64,000 nucleotides of DNA from contig CAVQCG010000004.1 of assembly GCA_963710975.1 (NCBI GenBank), positions 310,001-374,000 on the forward strand. Reading direction: 5' to 3'. Origin of the DNA: JBBQXH01 sp963710975. Lineage in GTDB: Bacteria > Actinomycetota > Thermoleophilia > Gaiellales > Gaiellaceae. Every line of letters begins with the position of its first letter. Position 1 is the stretch's first letter. Positions 8,670 to 17,654 of the stretch are shown in pieces. Under the pieces are notes generated by a model that saw only the letters and a list, made by a program, of their open reading frames with translations, searched no databases and was not told where the DNA came from. Position numbers and translations under genes: made by a program.

Positions 8670-9473
8670 GTGCCGCTGGCCGTCTGCGCAACCCCGATCG
8701 GAAATCTGGACGATGTCACCCTGCGAGTTCTCGCGGAGCTCGAGGTCGCCGATCTCGTGCTCTGTGAGGACACCCGACGGACGCGGATCCTGCTCGACCG
8801 CCACGGCATACCCGGGCGTCTGAGAAGCTACGAGCGCCATTCGGAAGCTCGGCGAACCGCCGAGGTGATCCCGCTCCTCGAAGAGGGATGCCGCGTCGCC
8901 CTCGTGACCGACGCCGGCCTTCCCGGCGTGAACGATCCAGGAGCACGCCTGATCGCCGAGGCGATCGCCCGCGACCTGCCGGTGACGGTCCTTCCAGGCC
9001 CGTCGGCCGTCGAGACGGCGCTCGTGCTGAGCGGCTTCGCCGGCCAGCGGTACGCCTTCCTCGGCTACCTCCCGCGCAACCAGGCGGAACGGCTCTCGCT
9101 CTGGCAAGAACTGGGGGGGTGGAGTTGGCCGGTGGTTGCCTTCGAGTCTCCGAAACGCCTTCCAGCAGTCCTCGCCAGCCTTGCGGCCGCTGATCCGGAT
9201 CGGCCGGTCGCCGTCTGTCGCGAGCTGACAAAGCGATTCGAGGAGGTCGTCCGCGGTACCGCGAGCGATCTCGCTCGCCGGTACTCGGATCCGCCGAAAG
9301 GTGAGATCACCGTCGTGCTGGGCGTGACGGTCGAGACGCCCAGGGCAACTGGCCCCTCCCAGGCAGTGGTGAGCGAGATGATCGCAGCCGGCATTCCGCG
9401 TCGCCGAGCGGCGCGCCTCGTGAGCGACGTGTCGGGGATTCCGGCAAACCAGCTCTATCGCGACTCGCTGTAG
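8670..9473 (+). CDS. rsmI: 16S rRNA (cytidine1402-2'-O)-methyltransferase RsmI
   Basis: 267 aa SAM-dependent tetrapyrrole-methylase-fold enzyme that 2'-O-methylates C1402 in the ribosomal P site. Family signatures: TPIGNLDDVTLR near the N-terminus, CEDTRRTRILL, SYERHSE, VTDAGLPGVNDPG, LPGPSAVETALVLSG, and a short C-terminal HTH-like tail. GTG start at 8670. A promoter for the next gene begins 7 bases after the stop. Confidence 0.95.
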   Translation: MPLAVCATPIGNLDDVTLRVLAELEVADLVLCEDTRRTRILLDRHGIPGRLRSYERHSEARRTAEVIPLLEEGCRVALVTDAGLPGVNDPGARLIAEAIARDLPVTVLPGPSAVETALVLSGFAGQRYAFLGYLPRNQAERLSLWQELGGWSWPVVAFESPKRLPAVLASLAAADPDRPVAVCRELTKRFEEVVRGTASDLARRYSDPPKGEITVVLGVTVETPRATGPSQAVVSEMIAAGIPRRRAARLVSDVSGIPANQLYRDSL

Positions 9474-9479
9474 TCAGTA

Positions 9480-9508
9480 TTGACAACGGTTCTCACGCGC
9501 GCTATCCT
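9480..9508 (+). promoter_or_regulatory. Sigma70-type promoter of the M23 peptidase gene
   Basis: TTGACA (9480-9485), a 17-base spacer and TATCCT (9503-9508): the cleanest housekeeping promoter in the window. The expected transcription start is near 9515, giving a leader of about 28 bases with GGGAGG ahead of the ATG at 9543. Confidence 0.75.
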
Positions 9509-9542
9509 GCTGTCGTCAGTAGAGACAACAGGGAGGCAAGAC

Positions 9543-10979
9543 ATGACAAGGTTCGTCGTCCTGCTCCCGGTCGTCATCGCGTTCCTGGTCGGCGCTGTGC
9601 CCGCGCTCGCCTGGACCTGGCCCGTCGATGGGCCGGTGCTGCAGCAGTTTTCCATCGGAGAGGATCCCTACGAGGGAGGGCAACACCGAGGGATCGACAT
9701 CGGCGGCCCGGTGAGTAGCCCGGTGCGTGCGCCCGCAGGTGGATCGGTGAGTTTCGCCGGCCGGGTGCCAGGTGGCGGCCGGACGCTCACGATTCGAACG
9801 CCCGACGGCTACGCGGTCACCCTTCAGCAGCTCGGAACCGTGAGCGTCTCGCGAGGCATCATCGTGGCCGAGGGAGATCCGATCGGAACGGTGGGAGCGA
9901 GCAGCGAGGCGGACGTGCCAGACCCCCATGTCCATCTCGGCGTCCGGATCGCGTCGGATCCCAACGGTTACGTCGACCCTCTGGGTCTGCTTCCTGGAGC
10001 CTCGATCGGCATGGAAGCCGAGACGGAAGCATCGGGCTCGATCGTCGACACCGACGCGGCCGTGACGACAGCCGAGTCGAGCCCCCAAGCGCCGGACACG
10101 GCGACCGGCGCGTCGGTCGTGGAGCCGGTGGCTCAGGAAGCGGGCGCGGCATCGCAGGCCGTCGAGAGCACGATCGGAGACATGGAGTCCGAGTACACCC
10201 TCGGCGGGTTGAGCCCCGAGCCCGAGGATCATGGATCGGACGTGCCGGCCCCCGCGACGGAGGCTGCCGGGCACGATCCAGCCGCGCTGACCGAAAGCCG
10301 TCGGTTTACTGCGTCGACAGGAACGCGAACGCATCTCGCGGGCGAGGGGGCGCGATCCCGGCCCAGGCAACGATTCAGGACGAGGAAGGGCGCCCAGGAT
10401 GATGCAGGCTTCGCAATCGCCGGCGCCTCGGGGCGGCAAGACCAGGGTTCGCCTGCGCGCGACGATCGCGCCGCGACCCGAACGGTATTCCTCGAGGCAT
10501 CTGCCGAGGCAGGGGCGGGGCTTCGCGTCGATACGGAAGGAACGCCTGACGCTCTGATACCGGTCGGCATGGCGCTGATATCGGCTCTCCTCGCGGTGAG
10601 GATCTTCTGGCGTCGACGGCATCGACTCGAGCCAATCACCGAAGAGCCGCCGGTGGAGGGAATCGTCCCCGCCCTGGAGAGCGGTGGCGGACGCACTGAC
10701 GGCGAACCGTTCACACATCTCTCACATGGCGCAGCGCTCCGCTATCGGGGTCGCGGCAGAGGCCGCCGAAGCGAAGGGCGCGCTCTCCTCGGGCTGCCAG
10801 AGCCGCGCCGCGCCGTCCGTATCATTGCCGTCGATGAGCTACTACATCACGACACCGATCTACTACGTGAATTCGACGCCTCACATCGGTCACGCGTACA
10901 CGACGATCGCGGCCGACGTCGTCGCGCGGCACCACCGGCAGCGAGGGGAAGAGACGTTCTTCCTGACCGGTACGGATGA
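9543..10979 (+). CDS. Secreted M23 (LytM-type) peptidase-like protein with C-terminal membrane anchor
   Basis: 478 aa. Signal peptide to about residue 22 (AWTWP follows), then an M23 domain with the zinc motifs HRGID (HxxxD) and HVHLG (HxH). A ~200 residue Ala/Glu/Thr-rich, low-complexity linker follows, then one hydrophobic helix near residue 345 with a basic stop-transfer (RIFWRRRHR). Probably a membrane-tethered peptidoglycan endopeptidase or an inactive LytM regulator. ATG 9543 is preceded by GGGAGG. Odd point: the frame runs 146 bases into metG, and the last ~80 residues are Arg-rich and atypical. The true stop may be earlier through a frameshift. Confidence 0.8.
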   Translation: MTRFVVLLPVVIAFLVGAVPALAWTWPVDGPVLQQFSIGEDPYEGGQHRGIDIGGPVSSPVRAPAGGSVSFAGRVPGGGRTLTIRTPDGYAVTLQQLGTVSVSRGIIVAEGDPIGTVGASSEADVPDPHVHLGVRIASDPNGYVDPLGLLPGASIGMEAETEASGSIVDTDAAVTTAESSPQAPDTATGASVVEPVAQEAGAASQAVESTIGDMESEYTLGGLSPEPEDHGSDVPAPATEAAGHDPAALTESRRFTASTGTRTHLAGEGARSRPRQRFRTRKGAQDDAGFAIAGASGRQDQGSPARDDRAATRTVFLEASAEAGAGLRVDTEGTPDALIPVGMALISALLAVRIFWRRRHRLEPITEEPPVEGIVPALESGGGRTDGEPFTHLSHGAALRYRGRGRGRRSEGRALLGLPEPRRAVRIIAVDELLHHDTDLLREFDASHRSRVHDDRGRRRRAAPPAARGRDVLPDRYG

Positions 10980-12354
10980 GAACGGGACGAAGATCGCACA
11001 GGCTGCCGAAGCCGAGGGTCTCGATCCACGGAGCTTCGTCGACAAGATGGCTGCGATCTGGCGCGAGCTGCCGGTACGGGTGAATGCGTCGAACGACTTC
11101 TTCATCCGAACGACGGATGACGAGCACAAGGCAGTCGTCCAGGAGTTTGTTCAGCGGATCTACGACGCCGGAGAGATCTACGAAGATACGTATCGAGGGC
11201 TGTACTGCGTCGCCTGCGAGTCGTTCTACAGCGAGAGCGATCTGCTCGATGGGAAGTGTCCCCAACACGGGACGGTTCCCGAGTACTTCGAGGAACGCAA
11301 CTACTTCTTCCGCTTGTCTGCGTACCAGGACGTACTGCTTCGACTCTACGACGACAACCCCGAGTTCGTCCTTCCCAGAATCCGGTACAACGAAGCGCGG
11401 CGGTTCATCGAGCAGGGGCTTGAGGACATCTCGATCAGCCGCGGAGGCCAGCGGTGGGGGATCCCAGTGCCGTGGGATCCCGAGCAGGTCATCTACGTCT
11501 GGGTCGATGCTCTGATCAACTACGTCAGCGCGCTGACCTACGCGAGCGACGGAGTGGATCTGCGGCAGCGTTTCTGGCCAGAGGTCAGGCATCTGCTGGC
11601 CAAGGACATCCTCAAGTTTCATTGCGTGATCTGGCCCGCCCTGCTCCTCGCGGCCGGGTACCAGGTGCCGCGGCAGCTGTTCGTCCACGGGTACCTCCTG
11701 ATCGACGAACGCAAGATCTCGAAGTCGCTCGGAAACGTGATCGACCCGCTCGACCTCGTGTCGGTCTACGGGGTGGATCCCGTCCGCTTCTTCCTGCTGC
11801 GAATCACGCCCTTCGGGCAGGACGGGAGCGCCTCGATCGCGGGCCTTCATGAGCGGTACGAGCGTGAGCTCGGAAACGAGCTGGGCAACCTCGTCTCGCG
11901 GACGACCGCGATGATCGCGCGCTACCGTGGCGGAGAGCTTCCCGAGGCACCCTGGGACTCGCCGCTGCGACCCGTTCTGGACGGTGTCGGCCCCGAGGTG
12001 GCCGCCCGGATCGACAGGTTCGACCTGACGGGTGCGCTCGAGCACGCGTGGACGGTCGTCCGCGAGCTGAACCGCTATGCGGAGGAGCGCGCACCCTGGC
12101 AACTCGCGAAGGACGAGTCGCTCGCGGTCGAGCTCGATCGCACACTCTTCGACCTCGCCGACGGGCTTCGCGTCCTGGCGCTTGCGCTGGCCGCCTACCT
12201 TCCGGAAACAGCACCGCGTATCCTCGCTGCGCTCGGACAGTCGGACGAGCTTGCCTGGGATCGGGTCGCGTACGGTCTGACCGAGCCGTCCACCGGGATC
12301 GAGGCCGCGCCACCACTCTTCCCACGGGTCGACGCACCAGTCGCGGCTGAGTGA
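10834..12354 (+). CDS. metG: Methionyl-tRNA synthetase
   Basis: 506 aa class I aminoacyl-tRNA synthetase that charges tRNA-Met. HIGH motif as TPHIGHAYTTIAAD; KMSKS motif as RKISKSLGN; zinc-knuckle region YCVACESFYSESDLLDGKC, with a Cys-x2-Cys pair and a later Cys-x2-His. Short form without the C-terminal dimerisation domain. The ATG at 10834 gives the family N-terminus MSYYITTPIYYVN. Overlaps the M23 reading frame upstream and tatD downstream (GTGA). Confidence 0.96.
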   Translation: MSYYITTPIYYVNSTPHIGHAYTTIAADVVARHHRQRGEETFFLTGTDENGTKIAQAAEAEGLDPRSFVDKMAAIWRELPVRVNASNDFFIRTTDDEHKAVVQEFVQRIYDAGEIYEDTYRGLYCVACESFYSESDLLDGKCPQHGTVPEYFEERNYFFRLSAYQDVLLRLYDDNPEFVLPRIRYNEARRFIEQGLEDISISRGGQRWGIPVPWDPEQVIYVWVDALINYVSALTYASDGVDLRQRFWPEVRHLLAKDILKFHCVIWPALLLAAGYQVPRQLFVHGYLLIDERKISKSLGNVIDPLDLVSVYGVDPVRFFLLRITPFGQDGSASIAGLHERYERELGNELGNLVSRTTAMIARYRGGELPEAPWDSPLRPVLDGVGPEVAARIDRFDLTGALEHAWTVVRELNRYAEERAPWQLAKDESLAVELDRTLFDLADGLRVLALALAAYLPETAPRILAALGQSDELAWDRVAYGLTEPSTGIEAAPPLFPRVDAPVAAE

Positions 12355-13103
12355 TCGACACTCACGCCCATCTCGATTCGTGTGCCGATCCGGCGGACGA
12401 GGTGATTGCCCGCGCGCAGTCCGCAGGGGTCGACAGGATCCTTACGGTCGGGTCGGGTATCGAGTCGTGCCGAACCGCCCTCGCTCTCGCTGAACGGTCC
12501 GACGGAGTGTTCGCGATTCTCGGGATTCATCCGCATCAAGCGAGTGAAGCGACGCAGTCGGATCTCGACGAGCTTGCAGGCCTCATCGGTCATCCTCGTG
12601 CCGTAGCCGTGGGTGAGACGGGTCTCGACTTCTACAGGGACTATGCGCCGCGCGAGCTCCAACGAACACTCTTTGCGGCGCAATGCGAGATCGCTCTCGC
12701 GCACGGCAAGCCGCTTGTCATCCACTCACGCGCGGCTGACGACGAGACGCTTTCTCTGCTTGCGGACGTCCCCGAATCCGTCCCCGTGATCCTCCACTGC
12801 TTCTCGTCGCCGGGCCTTCTGCCGCAGGCGCTCGAGCGGGGGTACTACGTTTCCTTCGCCGGCAACGTCACGTACCCCGGGGCAGCTGATCTGAGGCGTG
12901 CCGCATCCTGCGTCACGGCCGACCGGCTGCTCGGCGAGACGGATAGCCCGTATCTCGCCCCACAACGCGTCCGCGGCCGTCCGAACGAGCCCGCGAACGT
13001 CATAGACATCCTCGCGACGTTGGCGGAGGCACGTGGAGACGCGCCGGACGTCCTCGAGCGACAGATTCAGGAGAACGCTGCTCGGGCGTTCGGTCTCCCG
13101 TGA
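12351..13103 (+). CDS. tatD: TatD family metal-dependent hydrolase
   Basis: 250 aa TIM-barrel amidohydrolase-fold nuclease (3'-5' exonuclease/DNase). Signatures: IDTHAHLD at the N-terminus, GETGLDFYRDYAP, PLVIHSRAADDE, HCFS and LGETDSPYLAP near residue 200. GTG start overlapping the metG stop as GTGA, and its own stop overlaps rsmA the same way, so this is a tightly coupled operon. In mycobacteria an rpf gene follows tatD; here it is absent. Confidence 0.94.
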   Translation: MIDTHAHLDSCADPADEVIARAQSAGVDRILTVGSGIESCRTALALAERSDGVFAILGIHPHQASEATQSDLDELAGLIGHPRAVAVGETGLDFYRDYAPRELQRTLFAAQCEIALAHGKPLVIHSRAADDETLSLLADVPESVPVILHCFSSPGLLPQALERGYYVSFAGNVTYPGAADLRRAASCVTADRLLGETDSPYLAPQRVRGRPNEPANVIDILATLAEARGDAPDVLERQIQENAARAFGLP

Positions 13104-13888
13104 GCGGAGCCCCTTTCGCGCCCAATAGAGATCTCGGCCAGCATTTTCTGATAGACGAGAACATCCTCGATGTGATCGGCCGGCTGTCCGAGCTCGCCTC
13201 CGATGACGTCGTTCTCGAGGTCGGTGCCGGGCTCGGCGCTCTCACGACCTACCTCGCACCGCGAGTTGAGGCTGTCCATGCCGTCGAGCTGGATCGTGCG
13301 CTCGAGCCTGCTCTCCGCAATGCTCTCTCAGGAGCCGAGAACGTGAGTGTTCTCATGGGTGACGCGATGGCTCTGCCCCTCGGGCGCCTGGAGCCGGCGC
13401 CCGCCAAGCTCGTCGCGAACCTGCCCTATTCGATTGCGACGCCGCTCTGTGTCGAGAGCCTCGACGGTATGCCGACGATCGAGCTGTGGTGCGTGATGCT
13501 TCAGCGCGAAGTGGCCGATCGATTCGTGGCGCGGCCGGGCACGAAGAGTTACGGGGCAGTATCGGTGCTCGTCCAGCTCACGACGCGCAGAATTGGATTC
13601 CATCCTGTCGCCAGGAGTTGCTTCCGGCCACAACCGAACGTCGACTCGGCGCTCGTCGCCCTCCGGCGCATCCGCTCGTGGGGCGCCGAGTACGGGCCGC
13701 TCAAGCGAATCGTTCAAGGAGCCTTCTCGCACAGGAGAAAGACGCTCGCGAACGCACTCGAGCTTGCGGGCGTCGCTCCGAGGGGTCGCTCCGTGGCGGC
13801 CCTCGCCGCGATCGGCAAGCCTGCGGACATCCGGGCGGAGGCGCTCGAACCGTCCGACTTCGATCGTTTGGTCGGGCTCCTCAAATGA
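13100..13888 (+). CDS. rsmA: 16S rRNA (adenine1518/1519-N6)-dimethyltransferase
   Basis: 262 aa KsgA/RsmA that dimethylates A1518 and A1519 in late 30S assembly. Visible: LGQHFLID at the N-terminus, SAM motif I EVGAGLGALT, the catalytic NLPYS motif and the C-terminal FRPQPNVDSA and FSHRRKTLANAL blocks. GTG start overlapping the tatD stop; ATGA overlap with ispE. Confidence 0.95.
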   Translation: MSGAPFAPNRDLGQHFLIDENILDVIGRLSELASDDVVLEVGAGLGALTTYLAPRVEAVHAVELDRALEPALRNALSGAENVSVLMGDAMALPLGRLEPAPAKLVANLPYSIATPLCVESLDGMPTIELWCVMLQREVADRFVARPGTKSYGAVSVLVQLTTRRIGFHPVARSCFRPQPNVDSALVALRRIRSWGAEYGPLKRIVQGAFSHRRKTLANALELAGVAPRGRSVAALAAIGKPADIRAEALEPSDFDRLVGLLK

Positions 13889-14712
13889 GATCGGTCTCCA
13901 GCCGCGCAGCGGCGAAGATCAACCTCGCGCTGGCTGTCGGCCCTCGGCGGGCTGACGGACTCCATGAGGTCGTGACGGTGATGCAGCACGTCGACCTTTG
14001 GGACGACGTCAGTCTGGAGGCGGGATTGCCACTCGAGGTGACAGGATTCGACGGCGATACCATCGTCCGGAAGGCGCTTGTCGCGCTCGGGCTAGCCGCG
14101 GGCGTCGAACCGCGTTGGCGTGTTCGGCTCGAGAAGTCGATTCCGCTCGCCGCGGGGCTCGGCGGAGGGAGTGCTGACGCCGCTGCGGCGCTCAAGTTGG
14201 CCAACCAGACCCTTGACAGCCCGCTCGGTCGGCGGGAGCTCGCCGAGGTTGCGTTTGGGGTCGGCTCGGACGTGGCGTTCTTCCTCGAGCCGGGCCCGAA
14301 GCTCGTCGAGGGCGGAGGCGAGCGCCTGACGCCGCTCGCCCTTCCGCAGGACTACTGGATCGTGCTTGCAGTCGAATCAGGAGTCGGCAAGCGATCCACG
14401 GCTGACGTCTATGCGCGGTTTGACGAGCACGGGGGGGAGGTGGGGTTCGAGGAACGAGCCGCGAGTGTCCGTGAAACCGTGCGTTCATGCCTGGGATCCG
14501 AGGATCTCGCCCGGTTTCCGCAGAACGATCTCGCGTTGGTATCAGGAGGGTCGGCGCTTCTTCCACAGCTTCGAGCAGCGGGATCGTTTCGGGCTGACGT
14601 GAGCGGAGCAGGACCAGCCGTGTACGGGCTCTTCCATCATCGCGCGAGCGCGACCGAGGCGGCGTCAGCCTTGCCACCCGAAACGCGAACCTGGGTGTTG
14701 GCACCGGTCTGA
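13885..14712 (+). CDS. ispE: 4-diphosphocytidyl-2-C-methyl-D-erythritol kinase
   Basis: 275 aa GHMP kinase of the MEP isoprenoid pathway. N-terminal SRAAAKINLALAVG, ATP loop PLAAGLGGGSADAAAAL near residue 90 and C-terminal SGAGPAVYGLF are diagnostic. The start ATG at 13885 overlaps the rsmA stop. The longer upstream reading in this frame only shadows rsmA and was discarded. The rsmA-ispE pairing is standard in actinomycetes. Confidence 0.94.
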   Translation: MRSVSSRAAAKINLALAVGPRRADGLHEVVTVMQHVDLWDDVSLEAGLPLEVTGFDGDTIVRKALVALGLAAGVEPRWRVRLEKSIPLAAGLGGGSADAAAALKLANQTLDSPLGRRELAEVAFGVGSDVAFFLEPGPKLVEGGGERLTPLALPQDYWIVLAVESGVGKRSTADVYARFDEHGGEVGFEERAASVRETVRSCLGSEDLARFPQNDLALVSGGSALLPQLRAAGSFRADVSGAGPAVYGLFHHRASATEAASALPPETRTWVLAPV

Positions 14713-14724
14713 TAGCTTCGACGT

Positions 14725-15066
14725 GTGGACGGTTCGGGCGAGCCCGCCGAGCGAAAAGGGCTCTTCGAGAGCATCTGGTTTCGTGCGGCGCTCGCGCTCG
14801 CCGCGGTCGAAGGGATCTTGATCGGCGTTGGCGTCGTCCCCCGCTGGACGGCGGTCGGCATTGCCGCGCTCCTGATCGTGGTCTACTTCGTGTGGGGCCG
14901 GACGGTGAAGAACCCAACCGTGCGCCAAGCCATCTGGGCTCTCGCGCTGTCTCAGGGGATCGTGCTGCTCGTTCCGATCATCCTCTGGGCGATCGGAGCC
15001 GCGGTCATCGTCGCCCTCGCGGTCGTGGCCGCGGTGGTCGTGGTCGCGCTCCTCGTCGATCGGTAG
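14725..15066 (+). CDS. Small integral membrane protein, unknown function
   Basis: 113 aa with about four hydrophobic helices (residues ~18-35, 40-57, 67-86, 88-110) and few charged residues. It is in the ispE-to-tRNA-Gln gap, 12 bases after the ispE stop, with GTG starts at 14723 and 14725 (the latter in frame). I do not recognise the family. The last helix is a nearly pure Val/Ala stretch. Confidence 0.65.
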   Translation: MDGSGEPAERKGLFESIWFRAALALAAVEGILIGVGVVPRWTAVGIAALLIVVYFVWGRTVKNPTVRQAIWALALSQGIVLLVPIILWAIGAAVIVALAVVAAVVVVALLVDR

Positions 15067-15080
15067 GAGCCGCGGCTCTG

Positions 15081-15092
15081 GATGCATATACT
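15081..15092 (+). promoter_or_regulatory. -10-like element of the tRNA-Gln/glmU transcript
   Basis: TATACT (15087-15092) preceded by TGCA lies about 49 bases upstream of the tRNA. No clear -35 box is seen, so assignment as the tRNA promoter is tentative. Confidence 0.35.
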
Positions 15093-15140
15093 CCGGCCGG
15101 AGGCTGGCATCTGACTCACGTTCACGTCTGACCGGTTCAC

Positions 15141-15214
15141 TGGGGCGTAGCCAAGTGGCAAGGCAACGGGTTTTGGTCCCGTGATCGGAGGTTCGAATCC
15201 TCCCGCCCCAGCCA
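15141..15214 (+). tRNA. tRNA-Gln (anticodon TTG)
   Basis: Acceptor TGGGGCG (15141-15147) pairs with CGCCCCA (15204-15210). Anticodon arm ACGGG-TTTTGGT-CCCGT with anticodon TTG (reads CAA). T-arm GGAGG-TTCGAAT-CCTCC; discriminator G and encoded CCA at 15212-15214. All arms fold cleanly, including a short D-arm. The neighbouring glmU starts 13 bases downstream. Confidence 0.96.
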
Positions 15215-15227
15215 TGATTCCCTTCCG

Positions 15228-16565
15228 ATGACATCCCCGCTCGCAGCAATCGTCATGGCCGGAGGGCTCGGCACGCGAATGAAGTCGAGCAGGCCGAAGC
15301 ACGTCCACGACGTTCTCGGCCGGCGCCTCCTCGACTGGGTTGTCTCGGCGGTGACACCACTCGCTCCTGATCCCTTCGTCGTCGTGTCTTCGCCGGACAC
15401 GAGGGCCGAGCTCGACGGCACCCTCCCTGCGGGCGTGGAACTCGCCGTGCAGGAGCACCCGCGGGGCACGGGAGATGCGGCGGCGTCGGCGCGCCAGGCC
15501 CTCGAGGGATTCGCCGGCGATGTCCTGATACTGCCGGGTGATACGCCGCTGCTCACCACCGAAACGCTGGCGGGTCTGGCAGGCGAGCACCGCCGGTCCG
15601 GAGCAACGGTGACCGTTCTCTCGTTCGAGCCTCCCGATCCTCGTGCCTACGGCCGAATCGTCAGGAGCGAGACGGGCTCGCTCGAGGCGATCGTGGAGGC
15701 TGTCGATGCCTCAGACGTGCAACTCGAGATCCGAGAAGTGAACTCGTCGATCTACCTCTTCCAGGCGGATGCGCTCTGGGAGGTCATCGGGAAGCTCGAT
15801 CCGCAGAATGCCCAGGGTGAGCTGTACCTCACCGATGCGGTCCGGCTCCTCGTGACCGGCGGCCGCAAGGCAGCCGTTCACCGCTGCGCTGATGCCCAGG
15901 ATGTCGAGGGCGTCAACACCCGCGTCGAGCTCGCCCAGGCTGCGGCGGGACTTCGCGATCGCATCAACCGTGATCACATGCTCGCCGGTGTGGCGATCGT
16001 CGACCCGGCCACGACCTGGATCGACCCGCACGTGACGATCGAGCCCGATGCGGTGATCCAGCCGTTCACCGTTCTCCGCGGCTCGACCCATGTCGAGCGT
16101 GATGCCGAGGTCGGCCCCCACGTCGTGGCGGTGGACGCGGCGATCGCCGCGGGTGCGACCGTCGGACCGTTCTGCTACCTGCGAGCAGGCGCAGAGCTCG
16201 AGGTGGATGCCAAAGCGGGAGCGTTCGTCGAGGTCAAGAACTCCCGCATCGGGCGCGGCTCGAAGGTGCCGCATCTCTCGTACATCGGGGATGCCGAGAT
16301 AGGCGAAGGGACGAACATCGCCGCCGGGGCGATCACCGCCAACTACCGGCCCGAGCTCGGTTCTGCAAAGCAGCGGACGGTAATCGGCCGCAACGTCCAC
16401 ACGGGCAGCCACAATGTCTTCGTTGCTCCGATCGAGATCGGAGACGATGCATGGGTCGGAGCCGGGTCGACGATCACGGAGGATGTACCGGCTGGAGCGC
16501 TCGCGATCGCTCGCTCGCGGCAGGTGAACAAAGAGGGCTATGGTGGAGGAAGCCAGCGTGACTGA
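15228..16565 (+). CDS. glmU: Bifunctional UDP-N-acetylglucosamine pyrophosphorylase / glucosamine-1-phosphate acetyltransferase
   Basis: 445 aa. The N-terminal uridyltransferase domain has IVMAGGLGTRMKS and the GDTPLLT loop. The C-terminal left-handed beta-helix acetyltransferase has hexapeptide repeats and the active-site HxxYxGDAxxG-like stretch HLSYIGDAEIGEGTNI. It makes UDP-GlcNAc for peptidoglycan. ATG start 13 bases after tRNA-Gln. The 3' end overlaps prs by 8 bases. Confidence 0.95.
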   Translation: MTSPLAAIVMAGGLGTRMKSSRPKHVHDVLGRRLLDWVVSAVTPLAPDPFVVVSSPDTRAELDGTLPAGVELAVQEHPRGTGDAAASARQALEGFAGDVLILPGDTPLLTTETLAGLAGEHRRSGATVTVLSFEPPDPRAYGRIVRSETGSLEAIVEAVDASDVQLEIREVNSSIYLFQADALWEVIGKLDPQNAQGELYLTDAVRLLVTGGRKAAVHRCADAQDVEGVNTRVELAQAAAGLRDRINRDHMLAGVAIVDPATTWIDPHVTIEPDAVIQPFTVLRGSTHVERDAEVGPHVVAVDAAIAAGATVGPFCYLRAGAELEVDAKAGAFVEVKNSRIGRGSKVPHLSYIGDAEIGEGTNIAAGAITANYRPELGSAKQRTVIGRNVHTGSHNVFVAPIEIGDDAWVGAGSTITEDVPAGALAIARSRQVNKEGYGGGSQRD

Positions 16566-17607
16566 GTTGACCACTCTGCCGGGGCTCGAGACGCTCGAAA
16601 CTCCCCGCCCGATCGAGGAGCGAGGCCGTTGGCTGCAGCGCAGCCCGACGCCGAGGCTGATGCTGTTCGCGGGGCAGTCGAATCCCGAGTTGGCGTCGCG
16701 GATCGCCGACGAGCTCGACATCGAGCTTGGTGCGGTCGATCTCAAGACGTTCGCGAACGGCGAGACCTACTGCCGCTATCTCGAGTCGATTCGTGGCGCG
16801 GACGTCTTCATCGTCCAGTCGGGCTCCCCGCCGGTCAACGACCACTTGATGGAGCTCCTCGTGATGATCGACGCTGCGAAGCTCGCTTCAGCGCAGCGGA
16901 TCACGGCGGTCCTACCCTGGTACCCGTACTCGCGCCAAGACAAGAAGTCGGCTCCACGTGAGCCGATCACGGCAAAGCTCGTCGCGGAGTTGTTGCAGGC
17001 GGCCGGAGTGGATCGCGTGCTGACCATGGATCTCCACGCCGGGCAGATTCAGGGGTTCTTCACCATTCCCGTCGACCACATGACGGCGCTCAAGCTCTTC
17101 GCGCAGCACTTTCGCGACCGCGGCATCTGGGGGGACGGCGTGGTCTCGGTGTCGCCAGACCCTGGTCGGGCGAAGATGGCGCGTAAGTTCGGGGAGATGC
17201 TCGAGGGTGAGCTCGCCATTCTCAACAAGACGCGCCCCACCCATGACGTGGCCACGGTCACCGAGGTGATCGGTCGGGTGAAGGGAAAGGTCGCGATCAT
17301 GAGCGACGACATGGTCGTGACCGGTGGCACGCTGATCGCCGGAGCAGCGGCCCTCAAGGAAGCGGGGGCAAGCGAGGTCTACGCCTGCGCGACGCACGGG
17401 CTGTTTCCAGACGGTGCACTGCAACGGGTTGCCGACAGTGATATCGCCCAGATCGTCGTGACGGACACGGTTCCGATCAACCCACTGGATCGCCCGCCCA
17501 AGCTTCAGGTGCTCACGGTGTCACGGATCCTCGCGGAATCGATCCGCAACGTCTTCTCGGACGAGTCGGTTTCGGCAATATTCGCGGGCGAGAACCAGCT
17601 TTTCTAG
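16558..17607 (+). CDS. prs: Ribose-phosphate pyrophosphokinase
   Basis: 349 aa PRPP synthetase (class I) for nucleotide, His and Trp synthesis. Motifs: NGETYCRYLESIRGADVF, the ATP flexible loop PWYPYSRQDKKS, MDLHAGQIQGFF and the PRPP loop MSDDMVVTGGTL. I place the start at GTG 16558 because GGAGGA (16545-16550) is spaced 7 bases ahead of it; an ATG at 16540 is also in frame but has no such site. An N-terminal extension of about 30 residues precedes the usual TPRLMLFAG start. Confidence 0.93.
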   Translation: MTELTTLPGLETLETPRPIEERGRWLQRSPTPRLMLFAGQSNPELASRIADELDIELGAVDLKTFANGETYCRYLESIRGADVFIVQSGSPPVNDHLMELLVMIDAAKLASAQRITAVLPWYPYSRQDKKSAPREPITAKLVAELLQAAGVDRVLTMDLHAGQIQGFFTIPVDHMTALKLFAQHFRDRGIWGDGVVSVSPDPGRAKMARKFGEMLEGELAILNKTRPTHDVATVTEVIGRVKGKVAIMSDDMVVTGGTLIAGAAALKEAGASEVYACATHGLFPDGALQRVADSDIAQIVVTDTVPINPLDRPPKLQVLTVSRILAESIRNVFSDESVSAIFAGENQLF

Positions 17608-17637
17608 CCAGGCCAACGGGTTCCGCGCTCGTTTGGC

Positions 17638-17643
17638 TACACT
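17638..17643 (+). promoter_or_regulatory. -10-like TACACT upstream of rplY
   Basis: TACACT ends 11 bases before the rplY ATG in the 47-base prs-rplY gap, leaving a leader of only a few bases. No convincing -35 box. Confidence 0.35.
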
Positions 17644-17654
17644 ACGCGGCCGAT

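Noticed and set aside
15066..15080. Palindrome GAGCCGCGGCTC after the small membrane gene
   Set aside because: Too short to be a convincing terminator and it sits just upstream of the putative tRNA promoter; left unannotated.
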